A stretch of 64,000 nt of DNA from Gelidibacter salicanalis (GCF_016469035.1 NZ_JAEHJZ010000018.1:1-64000), one strand, 5' to 3'; positions 29,986-40,468 are shown, counted from the first letter of the stretch. The notes: generated by a model from the letters alone, not told the origin. Made by a program: numbers and translations.

Positions 29986-30145
29986 GAATTATCAGATAAA
30001 ATAAAGGCAAGAGGCGACGCTTTGAGATGGCAGCTATGGACGACATTTTAAAATTTGTTTTTAGTTTAATTTTCAAAATGTTTAATTGAGCAGTAGTATT
30101 TGATAATCAATTGAATATAGATTTATGTTAAATGTCTATATATTT

Positions 30146-30176
30146 TTTGGATAACACCAAAAATCGAGTATATTGG
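30146..30176 (+). promoter_or_regulatory. Promoter of the second PL6 operon
   Basis: TTTG (30146-30149), 19 nt, then TATATTGG (30169-30176), one base off the TAnnTTTG consensus. Its end overlaps the operator at 30174 in the same way as the first PL6 promoter. Confidence 0.7.
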
Positions 30177-30196
30177 TAAACCAATCTGGTAAACCA
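30174..30196 (+). promoter_or_regulatory. Tandem FadR-type operator, copy 2
   Basis: TGGTAAACCA at 30174-30183 and 30187-30196 with ATC between, identical to copy 1. It ends only 5 nt before the first ATG of the PL6 gene. Confidence 0.8.
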
Positions 30197-30201
30197 GTTT
30201 A

Positions 30202-32544
30202 ATGTCGCTAAATATGATGAATTTAAAACAGCTTTCCTTACTACTAATTAGTCTTATTTTTTCCTGGTCCCAATCACAAAACAACGATTTGGTCAGTACT
30301 ATTTCAGAATTCAATCAAGCAGTTTTAAATGCAAAGCCTGGTACCACAATTACGCTGGCAAATGGGGTTTGGAAAGATGCTGAACTGGTTTTTGAAGGCA
30401 TAGGAACAAAAGATAACCCCATCACACTTACCGTCGAAAAAAAAGGAAAGGTAACGTTAGAAGGCGCTTCAAATTTACAAATGGCAGGCGACTTTTTAAT
30501 AGTAGAAGGTTTGGTGTTTAAAAACGGATATACACCAACCAACGCCGTCATTTCATTTAGAAAAAGCAGAGAAGAAATGGCGAACAATAGCCGACTGACA
30601 GAATGTGTGATTGACAATTACAACAATCCTGAACGTCAGGTGCAGGATTACTGGATTACCATTTATGGTAAAAATAATCGGATAGATCATAATCATATTT
30701 CTGGTAAAAAGAATTTGGGTGTGACAATGATCGTTGGTTTGGATACAAGAGGGAGTATAGAAAACAACCATAAAATTGACCATAATTATTTTGGACCTCG
30801 ACCAACCTTTGGAAATAATGGAGGCGAGACCTTGAGAATTGGAACAAGTCATAATGCATTGGAAAATTCGAACACGTTGGTAGCGTCCAATTATTTTGAT
30901 AGATGTAATGGTGAGCACGAAATTATTTCAAACAAATCATGTCAAAACACCTTTAAGCACAATACTTTCTTTGAGTGTACAGGGACGTTGACCATGCGTC
31001 ACGGCAATGAAACCTTAGTGGACGGTAATGTGTTTATAGGTAACGGAAAACCTAGTACAGGTGGCGTTCGTGTCATCAACGAGACCCAAACAGTCATCAA
31101 TAATTATCATATTGGCCTAACAGGATATCGTTTTAGAGGTGCTTTTGTGATGATGAATGGTGTGCCAAATTCACCACCCAATCGCTATGTGCCAGTCATA
31201 GACTCCAAAGTGAACCATAACACGTTTATCAATTGCGATCATATCTTATTTGGTGCTGGCAGTGATGCTGAAAGAAGTCAAGCACCTAAAACGTCTGAAT
31301 TTTCGAAAAATATTATATATAATGAACACAAGAAAGACATTATTACGGTTTACGATGATATTAGTGGGATCACATTTAAGGATAATATTTTAGGTCGAAA
31401 TTCAGAGACGAGTATTAAGGAAGGTTTTATAAATGCCGATATAAAATTGGTAAAAAATGAACAAGGGTTTTTAATTCCTACATCAAATGAAATAAAAACA
31501 AAGGTGACGATAAGTCCAAATATTGCCACCAAAGAAAACACAGGAACAACGTGGTATTCAAAGAAAGATAACAACGTAGCCTTAAATTCTGGTAAAATAC
31601 TTAAAGTAAAAGCTGGAATCAATACCTTATTTGAGATTGTAAATACATCTAAAGCTGGCGATATTATAGAATTGGAAGCAGGAGGAAATTATCTATTAAC
31701 GAAAGCGGTTCAAATAAATCATCCATTAACATTTAAATCTTCTGGACAAGAAAAAGCAACCATTATGTTTGAACGCATGATGGCTTTTGAGATTCAAAAT
31801 GGCGGAAGTTTATCTTTAGAAAATATCACGTTTGATGGCGAAAAATCCCCAGATTACGCAGGCAATTCGGTCATAAGTACGAGTAAAAATTCGATGTTGG
31901 AAAATTACAAGTTGTTTATTGATAACTGCACATTTCAAAATATGGTCGTCAACCATTCGTTTGATGTATTGCGCGCTTCCAAAGGTACATTTGCAGATAC
32001 CATCAGCATTCAAAATTCGACATTTAAAAACATCACCGGTAACATTGCGGCTTTGGATAAAGAAACCGATGATATTGGTGCTTATAACGTCGAGTACCTT
32101 ATCATGAAAAATAATATAATTACCGATTTGCAAGGCGCAGCTTTGAGATTGTACAGAGGCGGGAAAGATGAAAGTACCTTCGGACCATTTCTCGAAATGG
32201 ATCATAACGTGTTTGATAATGTAGGTCATGGTGCAAAAAACAAATACGATGTTGCAATATCTTTGTATGGTGTTCAGGTAAACGACATTGAAAATAATAT
32301 TTTCAATGATTCGAAAGCACTTCATATGCATTTGGTGGTTGGTGAACCTATTGTAAATATTTTGAATAACAATTTTTACAATACCGATGCCATTGAGGTT
32401 ACCGGCGACGAGAAATATACCGTTAAAAATTCATGGAATTTAAATCCTAAATTCAAGGATGGTACCTTTCAATTATCCGATGCGTCAGAATTGAAAGGAA
32501 AAGCCACAGATGGTTCAGACCTTGGAATTATACGTAAAAAATAA
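30202..32544 (+). CDS. Alginate lyase, polysaccharide lyase family 6 (second copy)
   Basis: A 780-residue PL6 enzyme, clearly paralogous to the one at 23271. The signal peptide is of the ordinary type (cut near SQSQ), not a lipoprotein signal, so this copy is periplasmic or secreted; starts at 30214 or 30217 fit the signal better than 30202. The catalytic pair is Lys245 (IISNKSCQN) and Arg266 (TLTMRHGNE), again 21 residues apart. A second beta-helix domain follows after about residue 460. PL17 begins 3 nt after its stop. The two PL6 copies may divide surface and periplasmic work. Confidence 0.93.
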   Translation: MSLNMMNLKQLSLLLISLIFSWSQSQNNDLVSTISEFNQAVLNAKPGTTITLANGVWKDAELVFEGIGTKDNPITLTVEKKGKVTLEGASNLQMAGDFLIVEGLVFKNGYTPTNAVISFRKSREEMANNSRLTECVIDNYNNPERQVQDYWITIYGKNNRIDHNHISGKKNLGVTMIVGLDTRGSIENNHKIDHNYFGPRPTFGNNGGETLRIGTSHNALENSNTLVASNYFDRCNGEHEIISNKSCQNTFKHNTFFECTGTLTMRHGNETLVDGNVFIGNGKPSTGGVRVINETQTVINNYHIGLTGYRFRGAFVMMNGVPNSPPNRYVPVIDSKVNHNTFINCDHILFGAGSDAERSQAPKTSEFSKNIIYNEHKKDIITVYDDISGITFKDNILGRNSETSIKEGFINADIKLVKNEQGFLIPTSNEIKTKVTISPNIATKENTGTTWYSKKDNNVALNSGKILKVKAGINTLFEIVNTSKAGDIIELEAGGNYLLTKAVQINHPLTFKSSGQEKATIMFERMMAFEIQNGGSLSLENITFDGEKSPDYAGNSVISTSKNSMLENYKLFIDNCTFQNMVVNHSFDVLRASKGTFADTISIQNSTFKNITGNIAALDKETDDIGAYNVEYLIMKNNIITDLQGAALRLYRGGKDESTFGPFLEMDHNVFDNVGHGAKNKYDVAISLYGVQVNDIENNIFNDSKALHMHLVVGEPIVNILNNNFYNTDAIEVTGDEKYTVKNSWNLNPKFKDGTFQLSDASELKGKATDGSDLGIIRKK

Positions 32545-32547
32545 AGC

Positions 32548-34815
32548 ATGTTTATAAAAAACAACATCCTACTGATTTTTCTGGTTCTAGCTATGGCGAC
32601 GTCTCCTAGCCATGCACAATCAAAATCACTGTCTAAAGGAAAGAAATCAAATTCAAAAGAACATCCAAATTTGATTCTGACAAAAAAGGGTGTTTCTGAA
32701 ATAAGGTCAGCATTGGGAACGATTCCAATTTTTGATGCGTCTTTAGCAGAAACTAAAGCAGAAGTTGACGCCGAGATTGCTTTAGGAATAGAGACACCCA
32801 TTCCAGTAGATTATTCCGGTGGTTACACACATGAACGTCACAAACAAAATTTCTTAATCTTACAAAAAGCAGGAGTTTTATATCAAATTCTGGATGACGA
32901 AAAATATGCGAAGTATGTCAAAGATATGTTGATGCAATATGAGGAAATGTACAAAACATTACCATTGCATCCAAAACCAAGATCGTATGCGAGAGGTAAA
33001 TTGTTCTGGCAGTGTTTGAACGATTCTAATTGGTTGGTCTATGTGAGTCAAGCGTACGATTGTATTTATAATTATTTAACGGAAAAAGAACGGAACAAAC
33101 TAGAAAAAAATCTTTTTAGACCATTTGCCGATTTTATTTCTGTAGGAAATCCGCAATTTTACAACAGAGTGCACAACCATAGTACTTGGGGGAATGCCGC
33201 TGTTGGAATGATTGGTTTGGTCATGGATGATGAAGAATTAATACAACGTGCTTTATATGGGATTAAAGGTCTTGAAATAGACAAAACCGCTAAAGATGAT
33301 GATGGAGGCTATATCAATAAAGATGGAAAAGCTGGTTTTTTGGCTAATGTAGAACAACCGTTTTCACCTGATGGGTATTATACTGAAGGACCCTATTATC
33401 AAAGATATGCGATGTATCCATTTTTGATATTTGCTGAAGGCTTGCAAAATGTAAGACCAGACTTAAAGATTTTTGAATTTAAAGATGGTGTGCTTTTAAA
33501 ATCTGTAAATGCATTATTAACTTTATCTGATGCAGATGGGGAGTTTTTTCCGCTAAATGATGGTCAAAAAGGGATGTCTTATTATTCTAGAGAACTAGTG
33601 ACAGCGGTAGATATAGCCTATCATTATGGAAATCGGGATCTTGGTTTATTAAGTATCGCAAAACAACAAGATAAAGTGTTGTTAGATGATTCCGGATTTT
33701 CTGTAGCACTGGGTATCAAAAATGGAAACGAAAAACCGTTCGTTAAGAAATCAATTAATTTATCCGATGGTGCTGATGGGTCAGAAGGTGGTGTTGCAAT
33801 ATTAAGAAATGAAGACCTAGAACTTGTTTTTAAGTATGCTGCACAAGGATCCAGTCATGGGCATTATGATAAATTATCATTTTCCTTATACGAAAAAGGC
33901 GAAGAAATCATTCAAGATTACGGATTGGCGCGCTTTGTAAATATCGAACAAAAAGGTGGAGGAAACTATTTAAAAGAAAACAAAACTTGGGCAAAACAAA
34001 CCATTGCTCATAATACAGTAACACAAAATGAAACCTCTCATTTTAATGCAAAATATGATATAGGAAGTCAATATCATTCCGTTTTAAATTATTTTTCTTT
34101 TGAAAATGAAAACGTTCAGGTTGTAAGTGCAAAAGAAGCAAACGCATATCCTGGAACAGAAATGCTTCGCACAATGGTGCTAATTAAAGACGAAGATTTC
34201 GAAAAACCATATCTGTTGGATATTATGAAGGTAACATCCAATGAAGCCAATCAATACGATTTTCCGTATTATTTTATGGGTCAATTACTTAAAACCAATT
34301 TTAAGTACAACACACCAGAAACTCTAAAAGCTTTGGGAACTGATAATGGATATCAACATTTATATCTTGAAGGTTCTACAAAGGCAGAAAGTGAAAACAG
34401 TAAGTTGTCATGGTTAAATGAAGGTAAATTCTACACCCTGACTTCTGTTACCAATACGGGCGACGAAATAGTATTCACAAGAATCGGAGCAAACGATCCA
34501 GAATTTAATCTGCGACGTGATGCAGCATTAATGTTGAGACGCAAAGACACCAAAAACACACTTTTTGTTTCAGCCATTGAAGCACATGGCGGTTATAGCC
34601 CAGTGTCTGAATTCGCTGTAAACTCTAACAGTAGTATCACAGACTTAAAAGTGATTTTAGAAACAGAAGATTACACGGCAATTGCAATAACCAATGTCAA
34701 CGGAAACACAAAACTATTTATAACGGCTAATACAAACGCTTCAAAAGAAGCAACACATAACTTAAAAATCAATGATAATAATTACCAATGGTCAGGTGCT
34801 TATTATTTCAAATAA
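32548..34815 (+). CDS. Oligoalginate lyase, polysaccharide lyase family 17
   Basis: A 755-residue exo-lyase releasing unsaturated monouronate from alginate oligomers. Signal peptide to about residue 24 (SPSHAQ). An N-terminal alpha/alpha-toroid domain (about 40-390) includes QFYNRVHNHSTWGN, with the Asn210-His211 pair, and DGYYTEGPYYQRYAMYP with candidate catalytic Tyr. A C-terminal heparinase II/III-like beta-sandwich (about 400-700; SSHGHYDKLSFSLYEKGEEI) completes it. It has no lipobox, so it probably acts in the periplasm. Co-transcribed with PL6 (3 nt gap), followed 110 nt later by kdgF. Confidence 0.94.
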   Translation: MFIKNNILLIFLVLAMATSPSHAQSKSLSKGKKSNSKEHPNLILTKKGVSEIRSALGTIPIFDASLAETKAEVDAEIALGIETPIPVDYSGGYTHERHKQNFLILQKAGVLYQILDDEKYAKYVKDMLMQYEEMYKTLPLHPKPRSYARGKLFWQCLNDSNWLVYVSQAYDCIYNYLTEKERNKLEKNLFRPFADFISVGNPQFYNRVHNHSTWGNAAVGMIGLVMDDEELIQRALYGIKGLEIDKTAKDDDGGYINKDGKAGFLANVEQPFSPDGYYTEGPYYQRYAMYPFLIFAEGLQNVRPDLKIFEFKDGVLLKSVNALLTLSDADGEFFPLNDGQKGMSYYSRELVTAVDIAYHYGNRDLGLLSIAKQQDKVLLDDSGFSVALGIKNGNEKPFVKKSINLSDGADGSEGGVAILRNEDLELVFKYAAQGSSHGHYDKLSFSLYEKGEEIIQDYGLARFVNIEQKGGGNYLKENKTWAKQTIAHNTVTQNETSHFNAKYDIGSQYHSVLNYFSFENENVQVVSAKEANAYPGTEMLRTMVLIKDEDFEKPYLLDIMKVTSNEANQYDFPYYFMGQLLKTNFKYNTPETLKALGTDNGYQHLYLEGSTKAESENSKLSWLNEGKFYTLTSVTNTGDEIVFTRIGANDPEFNLRRDAALMLRRKDTKNTLFVSAIEAHGGYSPVSEFAVNSNSSITDLKVILETEDYTAIAITNVNGNTKLFITANTNASKEATHNLKINDNNYQWSGAYYFK

Positions 34816-34925
34816 AAACAAATTAATTAAAAATTATGAAACGAGCTAGTTCGAAATTTCATCATTCATCGGAATGGTTTATAGCGAACAGCATATGACC
34901 ATTAAAAAATAATAAATATAAACAT

Positions 34926-35300
34926 ATGAAAAGATTTAGCGAAAAGTACGTCATCACAAAAGAAATACAATGGGAAGAACTTGGCGGAGGAGTATCAAGA
35001 AAGTTCTTAGGTTACGATAACCAAATCATGATGGTAAAAGTAAAATTTGAGAAAGGAGCATTAGGTGCCCCACATCAACATTTTCACACGCAAGCTACCT
35101 ATTGTGTTTCAGGTAAATTTGAATTTGAAATTAATGGAGAAAAGAAAATTGTAGAAGCAGGAGATGGAGTATATATTGAACCTAATTTATTGCATAGTGC
35201 AGTTTGTTTGGAAGAAGGGATGCTAATTGACACATTTAGTCCTGTAAGAGAAGATTTCTTAAGTGGAGGTAAGGTATCTTATTTTGGAGATAAACAGTGA
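34926..35300 (+). CDS. kdgF: KdgF-type cupin, unsaturated uronate linearisation
   Basis: A 124-residue single-domain cupin without a signal peptide. Metal-binding residues are visible in APHQHFHTQATYCVSGKF (His50, His52, Gln56) and at His90 (NLLHSA), as in KdgF, which speeds ring opening of 4,5-unsaturated uronate toward 4-deoxy-5-keto-hexoseulose uronate (DEH). Its place right after PL17, which makes that substrate, supports the call. The 110-nt gap before it contains no clear promoter. Confidence 0.88.
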   Translation: MKRFSEKYVITKEIQWEELGGGVSRKFLGYDNQIMMVKVKFEKGALGAPHQHFHTQATYCVSGKFEFEINGEKKIVEAGDGVYIEPNLLHSAVCLEEGMLIDTFSPVREDFLSGGKVSYFGDKQ

Positions 35301-35430
35301 TAAGAAAAAAACTGATAGTCCTATCCGTGAAGACCTTATGAAATAGTAATAAAACTCTTACAGGCTGATTACACATTTGCTATATTAACCTAAACATTTA
35401 CTTTTTTAACATATATAATTTACGAAAACG

Positions 35431-35461
35431 TTGTAATTAACAATTATTTAATATATATTTG
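35431..35461 (+). promoter_or_regulatory. Promoter of the susCD operon
   Basis: TTG (35431-35433), 20 nt, then TATATTTG (35454-35461). The -7 box is identical to that of the first PL6 operon and overlaps the operator in the same way; the -33 element is weaker. Confidence 0.7.
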
Positions 35462-35482
35462 GTAAACCAATCTGGTAAACCA
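35460..35482 (+). promoter_or_regulatory. Tandem FadR-type operator, copy 3
   Basis: TGGTAAACCA at 35460-35469 and 35473-35482 with ATC between, identical to copies 1 and 2. Confidence 0.8.
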
Positions 35483-35513
35483 ATTTTATCAGGTTGATTT
35501 TAAGGCATAAAAA

Positions 35514-35539
35514 AAAGGACAGGTGCACGCCTATCCTTT
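35514..35539 (+). promoter_or_regulatory. Hairpin in the long susC leader
   Basis: AAAGGA, a one-base mismatch and AGG pair with CCT and TCCTTT around a TGCACG loop, about 30 nt into the roughly 230-nt leader of susC. Further small hairpins follow (ACTTC / GAAGT; GTACAA / TTGTAC). An attenuator or mRNA-stability element is possible. The loop motif TGCACGC also occurs in the MFS gene leader at 41229. Confidence 0.45.
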
Positions 35540-35700
35540 CTAAATAAATACTTCTTTGGAGGGAAGTAGTTTTATGACATGTCAACTTTATGATGACACG
35601 CTTGGCAAAAGTACAAAAATTATTGTACTATGTCCGTGTTTTGATAGAGTGAATTAGCGTGGTTTATCCATATACACTTTAAACAAAAACAAAACGAATT

Positions 35701-38700
35701 ATGAATCCAAAAATTAAATTGACATTGTTGCTTTTTGCGATATTCAATGTCTCGCTATTTGCTCAGGATGGCTTTACGCTGAAAGGTACCGTTGTTTCCG
35801 GTGCTGATTCTCAGCCAATACCAGGAGTAAATGTTCTTATTAAAAACACCACCAGAGGAACCAGTACTGACTTTGACGGCGCCTACCAAATAGAGGTGAC
35901 GTCCGGAGATGTGTTGAGTTTTTCTTATGTAGGGTACACAACTCAAGAAATTACTGTTACAAATCAAAGTGAGTTAAACGTGTCATTGGCTGAAGATGCT
36001 GCCAAATTAGATGAAGTAGTCGTTGTAGGTTACGGTACTCGAAAAAAATCACATCTTACTGGAGCGATAGCTAAAATAGGAGGAGATGAGGTTGCAGCAG
36101 TACAGGCTGCGCGTGTGGATGAAGCATTGGCAGGGAAACTACCTGGAGTTAACATTCAAAATCAGAGTGGGGAACCTGGTTCAGATTTAAAGATTCAAAT
36201 TAGATCAGGGTCATCACTTTCGAGTAATTCAGATCCGCTAATTGTTGTTGATGGGTTTCCAATTTCAGGAAATTTAGCAACGGTTAATCCTAACGATATA
36301 GAAAGCTTGGAAGTATTAAAAGATGCTGCTTCTGCTGCCATTTATGGTTCTTTGGGTGCAAATGGTGTTATCTTGGTGACTACTAAAAAAGGGAAATCAG
36401 GTAAACTTAATTTTAGTTATAATGCCTACACAAGTATTTCAAGAAAGTATGTAAAAGATATTGAAATGCTTAAGACTGCTGGAGAGTGGGCAGAAGATTT
36501 ACAATCAGGGGCTTATGATCTTACTCAAACTGATCCACGATTGTTACAATATAGATTGGATGCCTATGCAAATGCACCAGATGTAGTTAGTATGGAAGAT
36601 TGGCTTTTTAAGTCAGGGAGCAGTACGAGCCACGATTTTAGTATGAGTGGTGGATCAGACAATATAAAAGCGTTTGCTTCAATTGGATATTTAGATACTG
36701 AAGGTATTGTTAAAGGGCAAGGTTACGAAAGATATAATGGACGTGTGAATATTGATGCTACTTTAAATGATAAATTTAAGGCAGGAATCAGTATGAATGG
36801 ATTTTATGGTAATCAGGATATTGTACCATGGGAAATGAGGGATCTTTTAAGAGCGTATAGTATTAGTCCTATATACCATACACAAGCGTCTATTGATTTT
36901 GTTCAACAATTGGATATTAAAAGACAAGCATTATTCAATTCAGGGTATACAGCAAACAATTTCGGTCGCTCTTTTGACCAAGACTATAGAGGCGATAAAT
37001 CTTTAGGTTTAGATCCACAAAGCATCTATGATTTGCAACCAGGTGACGTTGTTCACGATTGGCAGTATGGTAGAAATCTTAATGGTATTGGAGGAACAGG
37101 TGATGCAGGTGTAGGTGCCAAATTCGACAATTCAAAAAGGTATAAGAAAACCCTTTATGGAAATGTTAGCACTTACGTACAATACGAAATTTTAGATGGT
37201 TTAAATGTAAAAACCATTTTTGGGGCAGATTCACGTGATGTGAATGAGTACTACTATCGTGGTATATTAACAGATGGTCAACAACGTTCCAATCAAACTG
37301 ATTTGGACATATCAAATATCAAAAAATCTACCATATTAAGTACCACTACTTTAGATTATGCAAAAGTGATTGCTGATAAGCATGATATCTCCGCTGTTAT
37401 TGGTTTGGAGTTTGTAAACACTAAGTTTAATGGATTGTCATCGCTTGGATCAAATGTGCAAGTTGGCTTGCCTTTAAACTACTCTTATTTTGGGGCTGAA
37501 GACGTTATTTCTCGCAGAATTGAAGAAAAGCAGGCTAGAAGAGGTGTTTTTGGACGGTTAGCTTATGCGTTTGATGATCGTTATTTAGTATCGGCTTCCA
37601 TTAGAAGAGATGGGGATTCACGTTTTGGAGCAAATGAGAGATACGCCGTATTTCCAGCAGTATCTATAGGTTGGAATATTCATAATGAATCATTTTTAGA
37701 AGATAACAATGTTATAAGTCTTTTAAAGCCCAGATTTAGTATGGGTTCTTTGGGGACGTCTTCAGATTTAGGATCATACAGTGCCTTAAGTATTTTAGGT
37801 ACTACGCCAACTGCTTTTGGACCAGGGTTCTTAATCCCGGATGATGTTGCAAATCCGGATTTAACCTGGCAAACGAACAAGGAAACTAACTACGGTCTTG
37901 ATACAGGATTTTTAAATAATCGATACAGATTTAGTGTAGATTATTATACTTCGGATGTTGAGGATATGTTGATTAATCAAAGTGTTTCCGAGGTTCTTGG
38001 TACACCTCAAGTGAGACTTAACCGTGGTGATATTACAAGTTCTGGTCTAGAGTTTGAGCTAAATGCAAATATTATACAAAACGATGGTTTTTCTTGGAGT
38101 GTGAGTGCTAATTTATCTACGGTTAATTCAGAAATCACTAGCCTAGGTGATTTAGATGAATTACCTCGTCAAATTTACGGTGGACCCGCAGATAGAGGTG
38201 CTGAGTTTAGAAATTATGTTGGCGGAGAACTTGGTGAAATGTGGGGCTATGAAAGCGCAGGCCAAGTTGAGTCCATATACATTGCAGATCCAACTAGAAA
38301 TGTTGGATATGGAAGTGGCGTTCATTATGTGGTAGATCAAAATGGAGATGGTGAAATTACTTACGAGGATGATTATGTTAAATTAGGATCAGCAACTCCA
38401 GATTTTTATTGGGGATTGTCAAGTAATTTAAACTATAAAGCTTTTGATTTATCATTTCAATTCCAAGGATCGCAAGGAGCGGAAGTATATAATATTGATC
38501 CAATTTACTGGCAATCATTATTCCGCGACGCTACAGGACCAAATTTTGATGCTAATAATGATGGCATTGCTGATGCTAACGGTCTACATTATTTAGAATC
38601 AAGAAACGTACATGGCGGATTTGTTCAAGACGCCTCTTACGTTGCATTAAGAAATATTACTTTAGGGTATACACTTGATTCAGATTTCATCAGTAAAGCC

Positions 38701-38895
38701 GGTATTGGTTCTATGAGAGTTTATCTTGCCGCTACTAATTTATTATATATCATGGGTAAAGACTACACATCATTTAACCCTGAAGGTATAGAGACCGAAA
38801 ATAATGGTTATGCGGGTCCAACAACTTATGGATATCAAGAAGGTGCGAGCCCGATTGTTAGAAGTTTTACGTTTGGCCTTAATGTTAATTTTTAA
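35701..38895 (+). CDS. susC: SusC-type TonB-dependent receptor for alginate oligosaccharides
   Basis: A 1,064-residue outer-membrane importer. Signal peptide to about residue 21 (SLFAQ), a carboxypeptidase-regulatory-like domain (about 24-105; LKGTVVSGADSQPIPGVNVL), the SusC plug signature VVVGYGTRKKSHLTGAIAKI (about 107-126), and a 22-strand-type barrel ending in FTFGLNVNF. It works with the SusD protein whose gene starts 11 nt later. Placement among four alginate lyases and the shared operator make alginate oligomers the likely cargo. Confidence 0.95.
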   Translation: MNPKIKLTLLLFAIFNVSLFAQDGFTLKGTVVSGADSQPIPGVNVLIKNTTRGTSTDFDGAYQIEVTSGDVLSFSYVGYTTQEITVTNQSELNVSLAEDAAKLDEVVVVGYGTRKKSHLTGAIAKIGGDEVAAVQAARVDEALAGKLPGVNIQNQSGEPGSDLKIQIRSGSSLSSNSDPLIVVDGFPISGNLATVNPNDIESLEVLKDAASAAIYGSLGANGVILVTTKKGKSGKLNFSYNAYTSISRKYVKDIEMLKTAGEWAEDLQSGAYDLTQTDPRLLQYRLDAYANAPDVVSMEDWLFKSGSSTSHDFSMSGGSDNIKAFASIGYLDTEGIVKGQGYERYNGRVNIDATLNDKFKAGISMNGFYGNQDIVPWEMRDLLRAYSISPIYHTQASIDFVQQLDIKRQALFNSGYTANNFGRSFDQDYRGDKSLGLDPQSIYDLQPGDVVHDWQYGRNLNGIGGTGDAGVGAKFDNSKRYKKTLYGNVSTYVQYEILDGLNVKTIFGADSRDVNEYYYRGILTDGQQRSNQTDLDISNIKKSTILSTTTLDYAKVIADKHDISAVIGLEFVNTKFNGLSSLGSNVQVGLPLNYSYFGAEDVISRRIEEKQARRGVFGRLAYAFDDRYLVSASIRRDGDSRFGANERYAVFPAVSIGWNIHNESFLEDNNVISLLKPRFSMGSLGTSSDLGSYSALSILGTTPTAFGPGFLIPDDVANPDLTWQTNKETNYGLDTGFLNNRYRFSVDYYTSDVEDMLINQSVSEVLGTPQVRLNRGDITSSGLEFELNANIIQNDGFSWSVSANLSTVNSEITSLGDLDELPRQIYGGPADRGAEFRNYVGGELGEMWGYESAGQVESIYIADPTRNVGYGSGVHYVVDQNGDGEITYEDDYVKLGSATPDFYWGLSSNLNYKAFDLSFQFQGSQGAEVYNIDPIYWQSLFRDATGPNFDANNDGIADANGLHYLESRNVHGGFVQDASYVALRNITLGYTLDSDFISKAGIGSMRVYLAATNLLYIMGKDYTSFNPEGIETENNGYAGPTTYGYQEGASPIVRSFTFGLNVNF

Positions 38896-38906
38896 TTGAG
38901 AAACAG

Positions 38907-40244
38907 ATGAAAAATATAAGATTTATATACGTAGCAATAGTGTCCTTTGTGCTGGTAACAGCGTGCGACAATGATTTGGATCAATCACCTGCTTTAGATT
39001 TGGAAGCAAGTAATATAGAGGATTATGCACCCGTTTTGAATGCAGCATATTACTATCATACTGGGGTTGCAATGCCACAATTGGTTATGGGCGATTTTAG
39101 AGCTGACAATATGTTAATGATTGAAAGCCCGTTTACCACAATGGATACGTATAATGCGGATTTAGAAGGAGGGGATATGTCTGGAGCATTTTTTAGCCCG
39201 GTTTATAGTAATTTGTACAAGTCAATTTTAAGTGCAAATAATGTTATTGATAATTCAATGAACGCTACGCAAGTAGCTGAGGCTAAATTTTTAAGAGCTT
39301 TATCTTACTTCAAGCTTGTATTGGTTTTTGGTGATGTTACAATTAATTTATCACCTTCACCAAGCATCTCCGATACTTCAATTTTAGTGAGACAGCCAGC
39401 GAATGACGTTTATAATGACGTAATTATTCCTGACTTTAAAGACGCCATAGCCGGTTTAACTAATTCTGGATTAGCATCTGGGCGCGCATCTCAAATTGCT
39501 GCACGAGCATTTCTTGGTAAAGTATATATGCACAGAGGTGATTATACTAGTGGGGTAACAGAGTTTGCAGCTGTTGTAAACGGAGCTGCTGCTGCAGGGA
39601 TAACCTTAGAAGCCGATTTTGCAAACGTTGTAACGGATGTAAGTTCAGAAATTATATTTGCTACTCAAATTGCAGCTTCTATTCCAAATGCAGATGGTTC
39701 TACTTCTGCTTCTACGTTCGTAGGATGGTTTGGTGGCGCTGATACAAAAACGCTTACCCCTTTAGATCCACGCTTAACTGCTGCTTTTGATGCTAGTAGT
39801 GCTGCTGGTGGAGGTCCAGATTTAAGAAAAGCACTATCTATTGATGTGGCTAATAGAAGAGGTGTGAAATATACAGGAGGTCTTGATCAGGACTTTATAG
39901 AAATGAGATTATCAGATGTGATTCTATTGTATGCAGAAGCACTTAATGAAACTGGCACGCCTGCAGCAACTGTACTTACTTTATTAGATCCAATAAGAAT
40001 GAGAGCAGGTTTAAATAGTTTAACGGGCACCGCAACGACTCAAGCTGATGTTAGAACAGCTATTGCTAATGAAAGAAGAGTAGAGTTAGCCATGGAAGGT
40101 CACAGATGGTTTGATTTGGTGAGAACTGGTGCAGTTGATGCTGCAATGGGTGAAACAGTTAATAGTAATTATTATGTGTTTCCAATTCCAAATTCAGAAA
40201 TTCTTGCAACTAATGGGGTAATTACACAAAATCCTGGTTACTAG
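38907..40244 (+). CDS. susD: SusD/RagB-type surface glycan-binding lipoprotein
   Basis: A 445-residue lipoprotein (lipobox at VTAC, Cys20) with the all-helical SusD fold. Typical segments are EAKFLRALSYFKLVLVFGDV (TPR-like), ASQIAARAFLGKVYMHRGDY and the C-terminal ERRVELAMEGHRWFDLVRTG. It caps the SusC barrel and hands over oligosaccharides. It forms an operon with susC and ends in a strong hairpin at 40369. Confidence 0.95.
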   Translation: MKNIRFIYVAIVSFVLVTACDNDLDQSPALDLEASNIEDYAPVLNAAYYYHTGVAMPQLVMGDFRADNMLMIESPFTTMDTYNADLEGGDMSGAFFSPVYSNLYKSILSANNVIDNSMNATQVAEAKFLRALSYFKLVLVFGDVTINLSPSPSISDTSILVRQPANDVYNDVIIPDFKDAIAGLTNSGLASGRASQIAARAFLGKVYMHRGDYTSGVTEFAAVVNGAAAAGITLEADFANVVTDVSSEIIFATQIAASIPNADGSTSASTFVGWFGGADTKTLTPLDPRLTAAFDASSAAGGGPDLRKALSIDVANRRGVKYTGGLDQDFIEMRLSDVILLYAEALNETGTPAATVLTLLDPIRMRAGLNSLTGTATTQADVRTAIANERRVELAMEGHRWFDLVRTGAVDAAMGETVNSNYYVFPIPNSEILATNGVITQNPGY

Positions 40245-40368
40245 AGTCAAGTCAGCTCATAAAAACGCGTGATTATTTTCACTCGAAAGATAAAGGTGCT
40301 TTTGTCAAAGTGAACTATTACGGATTAAAAGTAAATCATTAGATTATTTGAGTTAGTCCAAATTAATG

Positions 40369-40417
40369 CCTTTGTTGAGTTTTACTGATCTTTATAGATT
40401 AGTAAAACTAGCAAAGG
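40369..40417 (+). terminator. Long hairpin after susD
   Basis: Stems CCTTTG / CAAAGG and AGTTTTACT / AGTAAAACT, with a small internal loop between them and a 14-nt apical part that can pair further. It lies 125 nt after susD and 88 nt before the regulator gene. It is followed by A-rich then T-rich sequence, so it probably ends or processes the susCD mRNA. Confidence 0.6.
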
Positions 40418-40458
40418 AAAAAAAATTAAAGTTTTTTTAAAATTTTTAACAGCCATTC

Positions 40459-40468
40459 TGGTTAACCA
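40459..40468 (+). promoter_or_regulatory. Single FadR-type operator before the regulator gene
   Basis: TGGTTAACCA is a perfect 10-bp palindrome of the same TGGT..ACCA type as the tandem sites, just upstream of a TAATTTTG -7 box (40475-40482). It suggests autoregulation, with one site rather than two. Confidence 0.65.

Noticed and set aside
29843-30076. A 77-codon minus-strand frame between the Nramp-like and PL6 genes
   Set aside because: It lies in a degenerate repeat region, overlaps the end of the transporter gene and has no family resemblance.
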